Assembly: GCF_001632365.1 (NCBI RefSeq)
Contig: NW_024468562.1
Coordinates: 4,426 to 68,425, forward strand
DNA from: Laetiporus sulphureus 93-53
Lineage: Eukaryota; Basidiomycota; Agaricomycetes; Polyporales; Laetiporaceae
Length of the DNA stretch: 64,000 nucleotides
Reading direction: 5' to 3'
Part shown: one piece after another, positions 1 through 12,186 of the stretch
Layout: each line of letters opens with the position of its first letter
Numbering within the stretch: the stretch's first letter is position 1
Notes under the pieces: generated by a model
What the model was told of the DNA's origin: nothing
Seen by the model: only the letters and a program-made list of their open reading frames with translations
Database searches by the model: none
Made by a program: the position numbers and the translations under genes

Positions 1-441
1 CGCACGCTCCTCGCTCTGACGCTCGGATACACAGCGATCTGCTGGCCCGCGACGCACCTCACGCTCTCGGTGCTCAACCACGAGGCGCGCCCGGCACTCT
101 GCTGGGCGGTGATCGGGACGACGACGTGCTACAGCCGGAGCATCCAGCTCTGGGTGACGTCCAACATCGGGCCCGCGCCTGCACCGCCTGCACCCGCAGC
201 CGCCGCCGAAGCCGACAGGTCGCGTTCGGCTGGGGTGGTGGGACAGCCGTCGCCGCTGCGCCAGTCGGTGCTTGCGCGGGCGAGCGGGATGCGCGAGGAG
301 TGGATGCGGCTGAGGAGGCGGCGCTGGGATTGGGGCGCGGTTGGACGCAAGTGCGTGCTCCCCGCTGGGATCGTGTATTTCGTGATGGCGTGGGCGGAGA
401 TGCTGAGACGGGAGTGGGAGCGTGCGGGCCCGGGTGTTTAG
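1..441 (+). CDS. EOS1-like N-glycosylation membrane protein, 3' end
   Basis: The reading frame is open from base 1 to a TAG at 439-441, so this is the C-terminal 146 residues of a protein that starts left of the window. Two hydrophobic stretches are visible, near residues 1-25 and 115-130. The first is followed by the conserved-looking motif CWAVIGTTTCYSRSIQLW and then VTSN. An Ala/Pro-rich linker and a basic Arg-rich segment separate the two. This resembles the C-terminal half of fungal EOS1 (ER membrane protein linked to N-glycosylation and oxidative-stress tolerance), recalled from the family and not aligned. No intron is needed. It could be another polytopic ER protein. Confidence 0.5.
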   Translation, partial: RTLLALTLGYTAICWPATHLTLSVLNHEARPALCWAVIGTTTCYSRSIQLWVTSNIGPAPAPPAPAAAAEADRSRSAGVVGQPSPLRQSVLARASGMREEWMRLRRRRWDWGAVGRKCVLPAGIVYFVMAWAEMLRREWERAGPGV

Positions 442-3400
442 ATGTATGATAGACAGAGTAGATACTGTATTGCTGTATGCAACACGTTGCGTCCGCCTTC
501 ATCTTATCCGCGTTCCTACTGTCCCCAGTATACATGGCTCTGGTCTCAGACTGCTGTGACCTTCATATTTCGACTCTCTCTAGCGCACGGGCCGCTAGTG
601 CACAAACTTCTCCAATGACTGTCTCACAATGCGCCACCTGTCCGACTAATATATAGATTGACGTTAACATAGGTCTATGGTCTAGCGTTGATGATCGTGC
701 GCAAGACGGTACCAGCGACTCGCTGCATGGTAAGTTCAAGTTCATGAAAGTGATCGGTCTTGAAGTTCAATCTATGTGAAGTGCTATTAGCGCGCTGCCG
801 AGCTGCACAAAGAGCTCAATATGATGGCGTGTGTGTTAGCGTCGAGGAATCAATATCATAGCCTGCTCTGTGACCTCTCAGTATCTACTTGAATTGGGGG
901 CGAAATAGCGTGACTGCACTGAATTTGTGCGAGTTTGTCACAACGCTCAAGACCGTCAAGCAAAGCGAGTCTCGCTGTGTGTGCAGGTAGAAGACATCGA
1001 GGCAGAGCAAGACGGTGCAATGATCACTTCCCGAAAACATCGTCAGCACTGCAATGTTCACGGCGTTAGGACATTTGATGCGAAGCGTGCATGAAGAACA
1101 TACCGAAGCAGCAATGTGCCAACCTATGCATTAGACCATTGCAAAGAATCAGAAACTTTGGATAGCGAGCGTAACTGCCTCGTCGATCCATTCGAGAGTC
1201 CACCGCACGAGAAAGACATTGAACGCCCTGTTATATCAAGCAAGCTCAGAAAAAGCAAACGAGTCGCATAAACGTCTAGCAAGTTATGACATGGAATGAA
1301 TACTGCGCACCGCACGCGAACGAAAGCAAGCTGATGCAGAGACATCGCAAACAAGAAGACCACCCATCAAAAGTCGAGAGCAAAGCAAGCAATCTTGAAT
1401 CACGATCTCAAACTAGGCCGACCTTGAGTCAATGTTCATGGATTCAAGAGAAGCTGTGCGGCTCACTATGTAGAGAAATTTGTCCGCCAATGTTCTCACG
1501 AAGACTCTGCAGCTGACGCATGCATCGCGACCTTGCGAACGTCAACGCGGGCACTCACCCACGTCGCATCCAACTGCAAGTCGCACAACGAACGATGCTA
1601 AATGTCGAGTCTAGAGGCTAGCTCGATACAATACGTGTCTTATCAATCGGCTGTGAGATTACTGCAAATCACTATAGAAGATATGCACCGACTAGCGTTC
1701 GTCGGGGAAGGGAGAAGGGACACTCACAGGAACTGCTCGGAGCAATCCAGCGATGACGGTGGAAAGAAAAGACTCCTTTCGTTCTGCGAGCTACCAGAGA
1801 GGTACGTGCTCAAGCTCACGACAACATTGAACTCCAGGCGATGCCGCACATAGACCTTGAGTCAATGGCCATGGAATCAAGAGAAGGTGCGCGGCTCACT
1901 ATATAGAGAAATTTGTCCGCCAACGTTCTCAACGAAGCCTCTGCAACTAACGGTTGCATCATGAATTTGCAAACCTCAACGCGACACTCATCCAGGTCGC
2001 ATCCAACTGTGAATCGCACAAGGAACGATTCTGAATATCGAGTCCAGAGGCTAGCTCGATACAATACGTGTCTTATCAATCGGCTGTTGGATTACTGCAA
2101 ATCACTATAGAAGATACGCACCGACTAGCGTTCGTCGGAGAAGGGAGAAGGGACACTCACAGGAACTGTTCGGAGCAATTCAGCGATGACGGTGGAGAGG
2201 AGAGAATCCTTCCGTTCTGCCAGCTGCCAGCGAGGTATGTGTCCGGGCTCACGACAACATTGAACCCCGGGCGATGCTCTAGATGGAGCCGTCTCAACCT
2301 TCACAAGCGGTACTCAAAGTTCCAAATTGACAACGGCATTGACGGGAAGCTCCGTAGCAGGCGTTTCCAGCGTGAAGCATCAGAATAGTCGGCCGCCGCT
2401 CAGGAAGAAGCTGAAGGAATCAACGGCAGAGTCAGAAAACAAACACGCGCCGTCTCGACAAGTGAAGAGGTTTTGTCATCGAGTTAAACAGGTCTCCTTC
2501 TCGTCGACTTGAACGGCAGCAGAGCAGACGCAGGATCCGGTATTCCAGCGCACGAAATCCGTCAAGCAAGTCGGCTGCAGCTCAGAGTTGCGACCAGTCA
2601 AGACGGAGCTGATAAATGATGTGGCTACAGCATCTGTGTTCAAGCCCGGCAAGCGGTGATTCTGGAACGGCGGGGGACATTCAATTAGTACCTTGAAGTA
2701 GTGCAATAGGTGCGTTGGAGCAATCCGAGGGTGTAGACCGTCGAGGATCCATCATTGTGTAGCGTCCAACGAGAGCAGAGAATTACGCAGGGGCAGCGAA
2801 CTTGGCTTTTGCGCGCAGGGAAAGGCGTGTATTGAAGCGGCGCACAGCCAAACGAGGCGACGCCCTTATTTTGTTCCCGCGGCTCCTCCGCAACCCTTAA
2901 AATGCTCCCGCGAACAATGTCGCGCGGTACTTTGTCTTCACCTGCTACCTCTTGCTCCGGCTTCAAAAATCCTGAACGGTCAACGCACGTATCGAGTCTA
3001 TTGGAGAATGCAAGAGGATCAACCGTCAATAGATTCAACGGCAGCGAAATTAGAGGGTGCAAATGCTGTTGTGAGTCGTGCGCTTGGCATCCCGACGGCG
3101 CAGCTAATGGACCATACGATGGTCAGGATCTGTCCTCAAGTTTTGTGGGCCCACCATAGAGACTGTGTGGGTGATTCAACTCGCGCAGTCGACTCGTTGT
3201 GGATAACATATCGCTCCACAGAAGCCCATCGGCCTCATCGAGTCATCATCTCATCAATGCGGATCTCCATATAGGACACCTCGGAATATCAAGGTGAGAC
3301 ATTGAATCATGCCTCCCAACTAATCGTTCTGCTTCGTAGAACAAACTCCGCCCCATAACGACCTCTCTGCAGGAGGGGGAGCACCGACCAACATTTTGTC

Positions 3401-6400
3401 ACGGGTGACGGGATGTCACATCACAAGGTGGCCACCTCTGCAAACGCCCATACGGTTTGTGGCCCGTTACTCCATTAATTGATGGATGGATTAATTCATA
3501 TATTGTGTGGCTCCATGTATCGTCCTCGTGGGCAATATAAGTAGATGAAGGACCATCAAGAAACCTATGTGGCATACGATAAACTTCAGCCCCCACTGGC
3601 AAGACAAGATGGCCATTAACACCATCCTCCAAGCTAGCAAGACGACGCTCGGATGGCACCTTTTATTGAGATACGTTAGGCTGAAGATGCAAGATGCTTG
3701 AGGCAGTCGGCCTCGCGTCCAGCGCCAGCGCGAGACGCGCTACAGCATGTCGTAGAGATGCTTTTCAGCTCCACATCTGGATACGCGATGCGAAGGACAA
3801 TCGCGTCGCATTCCACTCTTTGCCATCATATCCAAACCGCGCAGATACCTTTTGAAAGAGGGGGAGACTGTACGGGTCGAGCAGGACATACCTCTGTCTG
3901 TCTCGATGGTGAACGACGTCGAAGACCGTCGTTCACGACTCTCGCGCAAAAATATACGCTCCTCATGCTGTTCATTCATGAGACGTCGATACATCTCTTC
4001 TGGCAGCATTGTCGTGGGAGGCGCGAGTAGCACAGGCCGCTGCACCGTACGCGGTGATTGCAGAGGTTCAAGTCGCTTCCGGAGTCCGCTCATGTCGACA
4101 ACACCTCAAATTCGTAGCGCCCGCGTGGGCTTCATGCCAGCCTTGTTTTTGATTATGGAATTGAAAAGGAGATCCTAGAAGCCGTCGATCGACCTCAGAG
4201 AACATTTTAACCGCAAAGTCCGTCGAGGATTATTGACGAGCTCGACAAAGATGGGACCAGAGAACGTTTTCGAGACAGATCCAGTCGGTCTTCAGCAATC
4301 CTTTTCTGGGTGTTTCCACGACATGTGGGACGACCGTCGAGCTGTTGAGCAAGCAGAGGTGGCTGGTGGCATGGAGGTCGTCGCGCAGATCATGCGCTCG
4401 ATTCGTAGCGCCACCGCTCGCATGCGAATAGCCACACTCCACGAGTGGCGACGCCTGCTCGAAACGAGTTTCTAATCGCTGCGACGAAGCTCTAATAATT
4501 TACCATTGCATACGTACTCTGTCCACCCTTACTTTGTTTCGCCTGGCGATTTGCTGGAAATCCGCTCTGCTTAGCCCTCGACGCGCCACTGTCCTGCCAT
4601 GGCCATGTTCGACTCTGAAGTGTCCCCGTTGCTAGCCCTCGATATCATACGCCCATGGGCTTTGACCGTGATGACTATTGTCAAACAGCATCATCTCCTC
4701 AGCAAGTTCTCGCCAAACCCGCTTACTCCTGCGTTTAACGTGACCGGAAATCGCGCACAAGGCAGCCCGGCCGATCGAAGTCCCTCCAGCCCTCCATATA
4801 AGTTGAGGATATCTCCTATCCGAACGAGCGGCCACGGCGACCTATTCGTTCGAATCTCCTCTGTCACGAAGGCTACCGGCCTGTTATGACGCGTATGCTC
4901 TCGCCTGCATGGACGCATCTGTGCCGTCGGCAGGAGACAGCGATAAACCGACGAGGTCTCACAGCTGCGGTGGCAAGTCCAACTTACATGTAAAAAGTCT
5001 ATTATGCACATGGACGCTCATCGTCTCTTGTGGTCTACCGTAAGATGGACAAGCCTGCGAGATCGCAAAGCATCTCTTTTCTTCCAGTCTCTGCAACTTT
5101 GATGGACATTGCAGACCGATGGACGGCTCCTTTACCGTCCAGCGATGTTCGTATAAATCGGTTCTCAGCTTTCATTCTGCGTCAATGCTCGTCTTCGGGG
5201 TTGCCACAACCAACGGCTCGAGTACCGCCCTTCGTGGACGTGGAGAGATAGAGCGCATTAGGCAGACTCAATACCACGGAAATCCCGACGTTCATCAAAG
5301 CCATTGTCCCGTTGCCTGCATATGACGGCTGACAAGCAGCAGAGACATGCTTTTTACCTCCGTCGCTTGCCTTTCGCTTGGATGCTGGACGATATTCGGC
5401 CTCTTGACAAGCTGCCTACGCCGGAGAAGGTAAAGATGTCCGAAGGGAGAGAAGGTTCGTGCTGCAGAACGATTTCGACCATTTCTGCCATGCGCTGTTC
5501 TCAATATTGAGTTACCGCTCAGAGCCCGGACTTACATATCCTCAAGACCCCAGATCCTGAATTGAAAGCTCAAGGTTGTTTTACAAAAATCTCAAGGCAA
5601 GGCTGGTGTTCTTACATCCATTCCAATCACGCCATTATCCCTCTGATTCACGTTCCCCCGCAGACTCGCCCGAACTTGCTCAAGAATCAAGGACTGAACA
5701 TCAAGGCTCAAGACCCCCTCGAAAGAATCAGAGACATATTGTACGTGCCCTGTGCTCTCCTTGCTCAGTCTGCGATCTGACGATTGCTTCCTTTGCCTCA
5801 GCCGAGGATTGAACGACGGTAATTCCCTACAGTGCTCCTGAGCATCCGAGCAAAGAACTGACTTGTAGTTGCGCGATTTAGGACGCGGGGACCGGGACTA
5901 GAACGAACAGACTGGCAGAGGACATGTATGGTTTGCAAGGGAATAAAAGCGTTGACAAAGAGCTTTGTTGTGTGGTGCGACGAGACTCAACGTTCTCAAC
6001 AGTCGGGCGAGTGATCGCGAGGATACGCGTGACGTTCGATATCGCTTCCAAGCTCCAGCTCCCAAGTGTAAGTGAGAGGTTGACACCTTGCCATCAAAAT
6101 GCGCCTGCCAGTTCACTCGACGAGGCCGGGCGTTTCTTTGACTTCATCATTCCGGTGCTTACGCAGCTCAGACGGTCCTTGAAGAACGAAATTATCTTTC
6201 ACTAATCAATGTTAGCGACACTGAGCACTAGACTACGATGCCAGGAAGTCAGGATCTTGAGAAATTGTTCGACTGCTGGTAAGGAAATCATCAGTCCAAT
6301 TCCGAAGCTATGCCTACGAAAGCATAACTATCCAGGATGCAAGTTCAAAATTTGGCGATTTCAAGAACAGGAATTGTTGGCTAATTTATCTTCGCGAGCG

Positions 6401-6893
6401 GAGTCTCTGGTGATGCGCGCCAGCAAAGGTACATAAATTGCTTCCAATATCTGTAAACGTTAAACGCGCTGCGGGTTTGCGTCCACCAAGCGCGACAATT
6501 CCGGAACCAATCTCAACCGAGGCTAGCGGTTGTGCAGACATCACCGTTCCCTGAGGGCCCCGACTTGTGAAGTCCAATCATTTAATCATACACCAACTTT
6601 TCATGGTACAATAACATACCGAACCGCTGTCGCATCTCATCCAGCTTTCACCTACGCGTTTTCGTATCCACCCCGCTAATCGGCGCACTCTGCTCTCTCT
6701 CCTTGCACAACAGGACGCACTCCCCATCCTTGCATGATGAAGAACAGCCTACGTAACCACGCAATACGTCAATCACTTCGGCACTCGACACTAGTAAAGC
6801 AGGACACGCACCATTTCAGCCTGTCCAGTCGGAAGATATGAAAGAGCACAAGCCAGATCGCTTTATATGACACAGAACGTTAGCAAAACTTCA
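442..6893. other. 6.4-kb gene-poor region
   Basis: No recognisable coding gene lies here. Short open frames exist on both strands but are isolated, lack family motifs and do not join through splice sites into a longer product. The region contains a 433-bp tandem duplication (1420-2280). Three frames look slightly more protein-like: 3399-3659 (-), 3740-4093 (-, charged) and 4233-4475 (+, helical); I could not link them to any family. The region may hold fast-evolving genes, a lncRNA or decayed mobile DNA; no terminal repeats or transposase motifs were seen. Confidence 0.5.
1420..2280. repeat. 433-bp direct tandem duplication
   Basis: Copy 1 (1420-1852) and copy 2 (1853 to about 2280) begin with the same GACCTTGAGTCAATG and align to the end with scattered substitutions and small indels. 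Both contain a similar open frame (1602-1853 and 2068-2388), but many differences between the copies change amino acids. This argues against the frame being a conserved protein. Confidence 0.85.
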
Positions 6894-9891
6894 CTACGGT
6901 ACAAAAAAGGAAAGCAAACACTGACTGAGCTCCATATATGTGAAGAACCCGAGGGCGCCTCCGCGTGCGCCGCGTTTGACGAATCTCAACGCATCTACCC
7001 AGAGTTTCATGTCCTTTGGCGTCGGACGCGAGTCCTTGTCCATGAGAAAAGTCAGGAGAATGCGCATGTCTGGGGCAAGTTGAATGAAATGCTCGGTCAT
7101 AAAAGATGTTGCGACTCACAGATGCCGATGTGACTGCAGCGAGAAGGCTATGATGAATTCTCATCAATGAGTGAAAATGCGCTAGACTCACAAATGTCCG
7201 CTGCGCAGGAGATGCAAAATGAACAAAATATCAGCTCCGCATACAACAGCCTGCGTTGTTCCGCACACTTACACAGTACCTGTATATCGTTGCCTCTCAG
7301 CACAGTGTCCCTCCACCGGCAATTCAGACGTGATACTCACCGATTGCGCTAATGTATGCCGAATTCGTCATGAGGACGCTCCAGTCCTCAGTGGCAAAGT
7401 TCTGCAAATACAGGTTCGGCCTCTGTGGATCCCAGCCTCGTGAGTCCAACAAGCTCTCACGATGGCGCTTGCTACCGCACCTCGTACCCCTCTGGGAACA
7501 AATCCTTCGGCAAAAACGCAATGTCCGGCTTCTTAAACCCGGTCGCAAGGACAACCACGCCTGCAGGGAACTATGTACGCCGCGCGATGTCAGTTAACCC
7601 TGCCAGGCGCATGCATCACGGAATACAACACACTCACCTCCGTCTCCTCGCCCTCATCCCCTGGTCGGCTCCACCGTCCCCGCACGCTGACGCGCACACT
7701 GTCTCTTGTGAGACACTGCGTGTCACCGCGGACGTAGCGGCACCGGCCCGCGCGGATATGGCTCAGAAACTCGTCATTCACCACCTGACATAAGTCTGTC
7801 CAGTGGGTAATCTGCGCAAAGGACAAGTTGATGCGAGCCACCCACAGGCGTGCCCTCGAACAGCCCAAGGTGTGCAGGTGTGAGGTCTTCGACCCCGTGG
7901 TAGTTCCACGCCGTGACGATCTTCTCCCAGACAAAGCTGTGAATCGCACCCTCAGAGTACTTCTATCCAACAGTTCATTACCAGCTTACCTGAGTGGCAT
8001 CTCTCTCCCAAACGGCTGCGCGGAGATCAATGTACCCAAGACTACGTTCCGCGGGATGATCCACTGCACACACTCCGATTAAGCTATAGCATTATCGCTA
8101 AGCAGCGTTCGCCCACGAACCTTGTCATCCCGCGCAATCATCACACAATCGCTCGCTCCCCTCTGCAGAGCCGTCTCAATCGCCTCGACGCCGCTCGCGC
8201 CACTGCCGATGACGACGACGTGCTTGCCTTCGAGCTCTGCGTCGTCCAGCTGCGATGAGTGCAGGAGCGTTCCCTCAAACGTCTCCACATTCTCATCTCC
8301 TTTCTCCTGCTCGTCATTGCCTCTGCTCTTGCCTTTCTTCTTCTTCTTCTTCTTCTTCTTCTTCTGCAAGTCTTCCTTGCTGACGCTCTCGCCGTCGTCC
8401 TGCGTGTGCTTCACAGGCGGGTAAGGCTCCTGGGTGTTTGAGCGCCCGCTCTCACTCCCAACCTCGCTTTTTTCCTCATCGTGCTGAAGTCCTTCATTGT
8501 CGTCCGTGCTGTTCTGCTTCTGCTTCCCCGCGTTGGCGTGCTCGCTCTGCGTCCGGCGACGCTCGATGTACTCCATCGGCGGCATGCCCTTGAATCCGAC
8601 CCACCGTGGCGCGCCGCACGTCCCGACCGTCACGACGACCGCGTCGAACACGTCGTCCTCGCCATCATTCACGATCCACCGCGCGTGGCCCTGTTGTGCA
8701 GGGTCCAGTTCATCTGGCTCGTTGTCTGCAAACGATTCCTTGGGAGGGAATGACTATGTGGGAGCTCACCTTCGGAGACGTTATCGAGCTCCTCGAGCGT
8801 CGCACGACGGACGGACGTGACGCGCGTCGAGAGCCGCGTGCGCTCTTTTAGTCTATACTCTCTCCAGATTCGTTGATTCTCTGCAGACGGACATACATCG
8901 TGAGTCGTAGTTTCATAACATCGACTGTTCCTAACGCACCACGCAGGATCTCGTCCCTTTTGGGAAACGCGCTCGACCACAGCACGGCAGGGTGGAAGCG
9001 GTACAGCATCGAGTTCAGCTGTAGTCCAGAGGTCTTGTTCACGTGTGCCCAGATCCCTCCTGTGTGGTGCTCAACCCAGTCCGCCGGCGACAACACGCAT
9101 ATAGCGACGCTTACCAACTGCATCGTCCTGCTCGAAGAGAACAACGTCGAATCCATGCGCGACGGCATGCGCTGCACTCGACACGCCTGTGAGGCCGGCC
9201 CCAATCACGGCGATGCGACCGCGATAATGAATGTGGGCATCCTTGTCCGGTGGCGGAGGCTGAAGCATGAATTTCGATATCAGCGATAGGAACGGCGCAC
9301 GACGTTTGGTCACTGGATACCATGAGCACACTCTGCGTATGACACTGTGCATACAGATAATGGCGCGTATAGCCACTTTTTCAGGTGGTAACACGAGTAC
9401 CATAATGCACCAGACCAGTATCAGAGCCGCCACCCGTCGCTGTGAGTGAGATGCGCCGCAGAAATGAACGCTATCTCTCACCACCAGTACTGGTCTTGTT
9501 GGGTGAAGGATATCCAAGCCACATCTGGACTTCGTCAACGACTGGGAGTCAACACGTTATATGCGGTTCACGTCCAAGGGCGCAAGCGTGAACTCCGGCT
9601 CGCCCATCGCCGTACGATATGTGCGCTCGAGCCCTGATATCGCTGGTCTGGCAGCGTGCACAAATGCGACTTGGCAGCAGTAACATCGTTGATAGAAATT
9701 GATTGCGCGTGACTCACAGGTTTAAACAGCCAGATAATAAGTGCCTGGATCAGGATGTATATCGAGTTAAAGACGAGCCGGAGGAAAGGCATTGGCGACA
9801 AGAGTGCCTTGACGTCATGATCTTGTATTGTGGAGACGATGCTTTGCAGGAAGAGGTCGATGTTCCTGCGCTCGGCGTCCAGCGCGGACAT
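6894..9891 (-). CDS. FMO-like flavin-dependent monooxygenase, membrane-anchored
   Basis: Fourteen exons join in frame to 614 aa: 9891-9718, 9259-9115, 9059-8940, 8880-8770, 8725-8121, 8063-7990, 7936-7846, 7784-7638, 7570-7481, 7422-7341, 7279-7273, 7200-7192, 7133-7120, 7069-6894. The N-terminus carries one hydrophobic helix (about 36-57), then PPPPDKDAH and the FAD dinucleotide motif GAGLTG (78-83). A second motif, GSGASG (358-363), should bind NADPH. FEGTLLH (334-340) matches the start of the FMO/BVMO fingerprint FxGxxxH. LATGF lies in exon 9. The likely role is NADPH- and O2-dependent oxygenation of a small molecule; the substrate is unknown. Unusual points are a charged insert with ten lysines (about 236-331), three microexons and a 458-nt first intron. 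Confidence 0.85.
8335..8364. repeat. TTC trinucleotide microsatellite inside the FMO exon 5
   Basis: About ten uninterrupted TTC units on the plus strand read as AAG codons on the minus strand. They give a run of ten lysines in the insert between the FAD and NADPH regions of the flavoprotein. A coding triplet repeat can vary in length without a frameshift. Confidence 0.9.
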
Positions 9892-10414
9892 ACTTCTTGG
9901 AAACAGTGAGGAATGTGAAAGGAGCTGGAGGGTAATCGGAAGGTACCTGAGTTTGGTTGATGAAGGACGCTTGAGGGCACGGAGAAGATTCATGAAGGAA
10001 TTGGCCCAAGCACTGTAGAGGAGCGTCACGAAGACAATGATCTGAATCGAGTAGTGGAGACATGACGTATCATGCCACGCTTTGATATATAACTAGACAG
10101 GCTTACTGTGATGATCATCGCAGAAAATGGTAAGCAATTATTGACAACGCTTGCTTAACAAAAAGATAGAACACGTTGTATCAGGCAAGTATTCATTGCC
10201 ACTTCAGGAGGCCAAGGTCATTAATACATTTAACGCGATGCTGGAAGGGGTGTCAACTCAACGCGTGACGTCATCGGTGACGTCATCACGCGTCTCGCGC
10301 GAGTATGGAGGCATGTGATATCGAGTTGTGGCTTAAGGTATAACACGTACGCAAAAGCCAAGTACTCTCCTCTCGAACGCATTGCCGACGACGACGAGCA
10401 GCCCACCAATCAAC
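9892..10414. promoter_or_regulatory. Divergent promoter with two CRE and two MCB palindromes
   Basis: This 523-bp interval separates the start codons of the FMO-like gene (-) and the NTF2-like gene (+). At 10261-10303 it carries ACGCGT (10261-10266), TGACGTCA (10266-10273), TGACGTCA (10278-10285), ACGCGT (10288-10293) and CTCGCGCGAG (10294-10303). TGACGTCA is the known ATF/CREB bZIP site and ACGCGT the MluI cell-cycle box. Their use here is inferred from sequence alone. The remainder shows no clear element. Confidence 0.6.
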
Positions 10415-11314
10415 ATGGAAGACCCCGCAAGGGATATCGAGGACGTTATACTCTCCATTACCTCCGCCGTCAACCCCGAGGCTCAAAAGGCAGCCATCCT
10501 GCGCTACTTCGCTCCCGACGCGTCCTTCCGCCACCCGCTTTGCACCGTACCCTCCGACGCCGACACGCCGTACCCTGCATCGCAGTCCTCACCATCGTTT
10601 GCCCGATGGACACAACTCTCGCGCAAACTCTCGCCGACCGGGATCGCGACCGCGAGCAGCCGCGAGACGATATTGTGCGTGTACCAGTGGTACCGAACGA
10701 TGTCCCCGCGTTTGAAAGTGGAGGTGAGGAAGGTCGTGTGGGATGAACCGCGGATGGAGATCTATGTCGATGTTGTGCAGACGTTCCACATCCGGTGGAA
10801 CCCTCTGCCGCCAGCGCAGTCGAGGTGAGCGCTATCCTTTTAAAGGATTGAAATAATGCGCATATCATTGAATGCCAGGCTCATTACGCACCTTAACCTC
10901 CGCAAAGTCAGTCCGCGCTCCCAAGACGCACGCCCACTTTACGTGATTGTCGCGCAGGAGGACTTCTACCACCCTGCAGACCTCCTTGCCTTTGTATTAC
11001 CACCGCTTGTGCCTATCCTTCACTTCTTGCTCATCCTCGGAACGTGGGCTTGCGTCTTCGGTGCATGGTTTGGTGCAGTCTCCGGTGAATTCCCTCTTGT
11101 TAACTCTTTTTCTGCTAGTCAGCTTATATTCATAAAATACTATCTAGGCTTCTGGACCATCAAACGTGGCGAGGGTGATCGGGAAGTCAAGCTTGAGCAT
11201 GCGGGCGAGTCACTTCCCACACCGGCACCTGGTGAACAACAGACACTGACAAATGGCAGGAAAAATAGAAGAGAGGGGAGCGGAAGTAGCAGTAGCAGCA
11301 GCAGTGGCGAATAG
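10415..11314 (+). CDS. SigF-like NTF2-fold protein
   Basis: Three exons (10415-10824, 10879-11084, 11148-11314) give 260 aa in frame. The ATG in CAACATGGAA opens a protein with the features of the basidiomycete SigF-like NTF2-like family: RYFAPDASFRHPLC near the N-terminus, VYQWYRTMSP in the middle and VAQEDFYHPADL after the first intron. The fold is a small alpha/beta cone. The function of the family is not established. A hydrophobic stretch (LLAFVLPPLVPILHFLLILG) follows the domain and may bind a membrane. The C-terminus ends in a low-complexity Ser run. A 55-nt intron 1 and 63-nt intron 2 have normal GT-AG ends. It is divergent from the FMO-like gene and probably shares its promoter. Confidence 0.75.
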
Positions 11315-12186
11315 TCGCGATGACAGCACCCATGAGGAAGATCACGTCGAAATTAGAGTCAGTCCGCCTTTATCAACTTCGCACGGATGGTTTCTTGAAT
11401 AGAATCTAAGATGCTTCCGTAATCTCGTATATTTTTGTTATGGAGTGTTAGCTCACAAAAATGTAAACAATGATTGACAGTAAACTGACATAATAATAGT
11501 ATGCGGCCCATTAGACGCCGCGGCAGCTTTCCCGATAAGTCGATCTAGTCAAAGCTCATGGACAACAAGGGCAAACAAACGCTCTCTGACCATTGTCGCG
11601 TTTGCGATTTGATCCATTTCACGAAGCTGGCACGTCGTGCAACGGTGTGGATATTGTCCTGTGTTTTCTGCTTCGTTGTGTTCTGCTGTGCACTCGGATC
11701 TTCGGTTCATGACTGATCTTGGCCCGCTTTGAGATGATCTCTGCAAACTCGATATTGCAACAATTGTCGATCAGACTATCGGCAATCCATTCTGACGTAG
11801 TCCAGTAGCCAGAGAGCTGCCAGCCTGCATGGACTCAAAGCTCGCTGCTTAATACTGCTGCATCTCCCTTAGCTCTTAGCGGCGCAGTCTCTCCTTTGGG
11901 GAAACATGCAAGCGTGTGTACATCGCTGACCGTGTTCGCCTTCGGGCCTCCTTCTTGAGCTGACAGTAGACAGATGCGCGTTCAGCAGCACCTCTTACGG
12001 TCCATCCTACATAGACACGGCTCAAGGGTGTTACTCTGTCCAAGCTGACACAGCGTCGTGAGTGCCTGCCTTACCGTCCACAGCCTTGACTTACAAGGCG
12101 TTATCCTACGCCATAGATCCTACAGTGCTCTTCAAACCGCTTTTCGCAGGAGCGCAGCGTTTGATGCGAAACAAGGGACCACATTG
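11315..12186. other. Intergenic, upstream of the C2H2 gene
   Basis: Nothing coding was recognised. The open frame of the next gene runs back to 12058, but the bases there are GTGAGT, which looks like a splice donor and not a start. A non-coding or short-coding 5' exon could therefore end near 12057. Confidence 0.4.

Noticed and set aside
1602..2388. Two similar frames in the tandem duplication as a gene family
   Set aside because: Substitutions between them are often nonsynonymous and no family motif is visible.
8122..8424. Plus-strand frame with a poly-Phe run
   Set aside because: It is antisense to the polylysine insert of the FMO-like exon 5, which is supported by motifs on both sides.
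9446..9637. Exon ending LDVNRI in the FMO first intron
   Set aside because: It does not join in phase to the anchor exon, whereas 9718 to 9259 joins cleanly into the PPPPDKDAH segment.
12058..12186. N-terminal extension of the C2H2 protein
   Set aside because: There is no ATG; the first codon is GTG in a GTGAGT splice-donor context.
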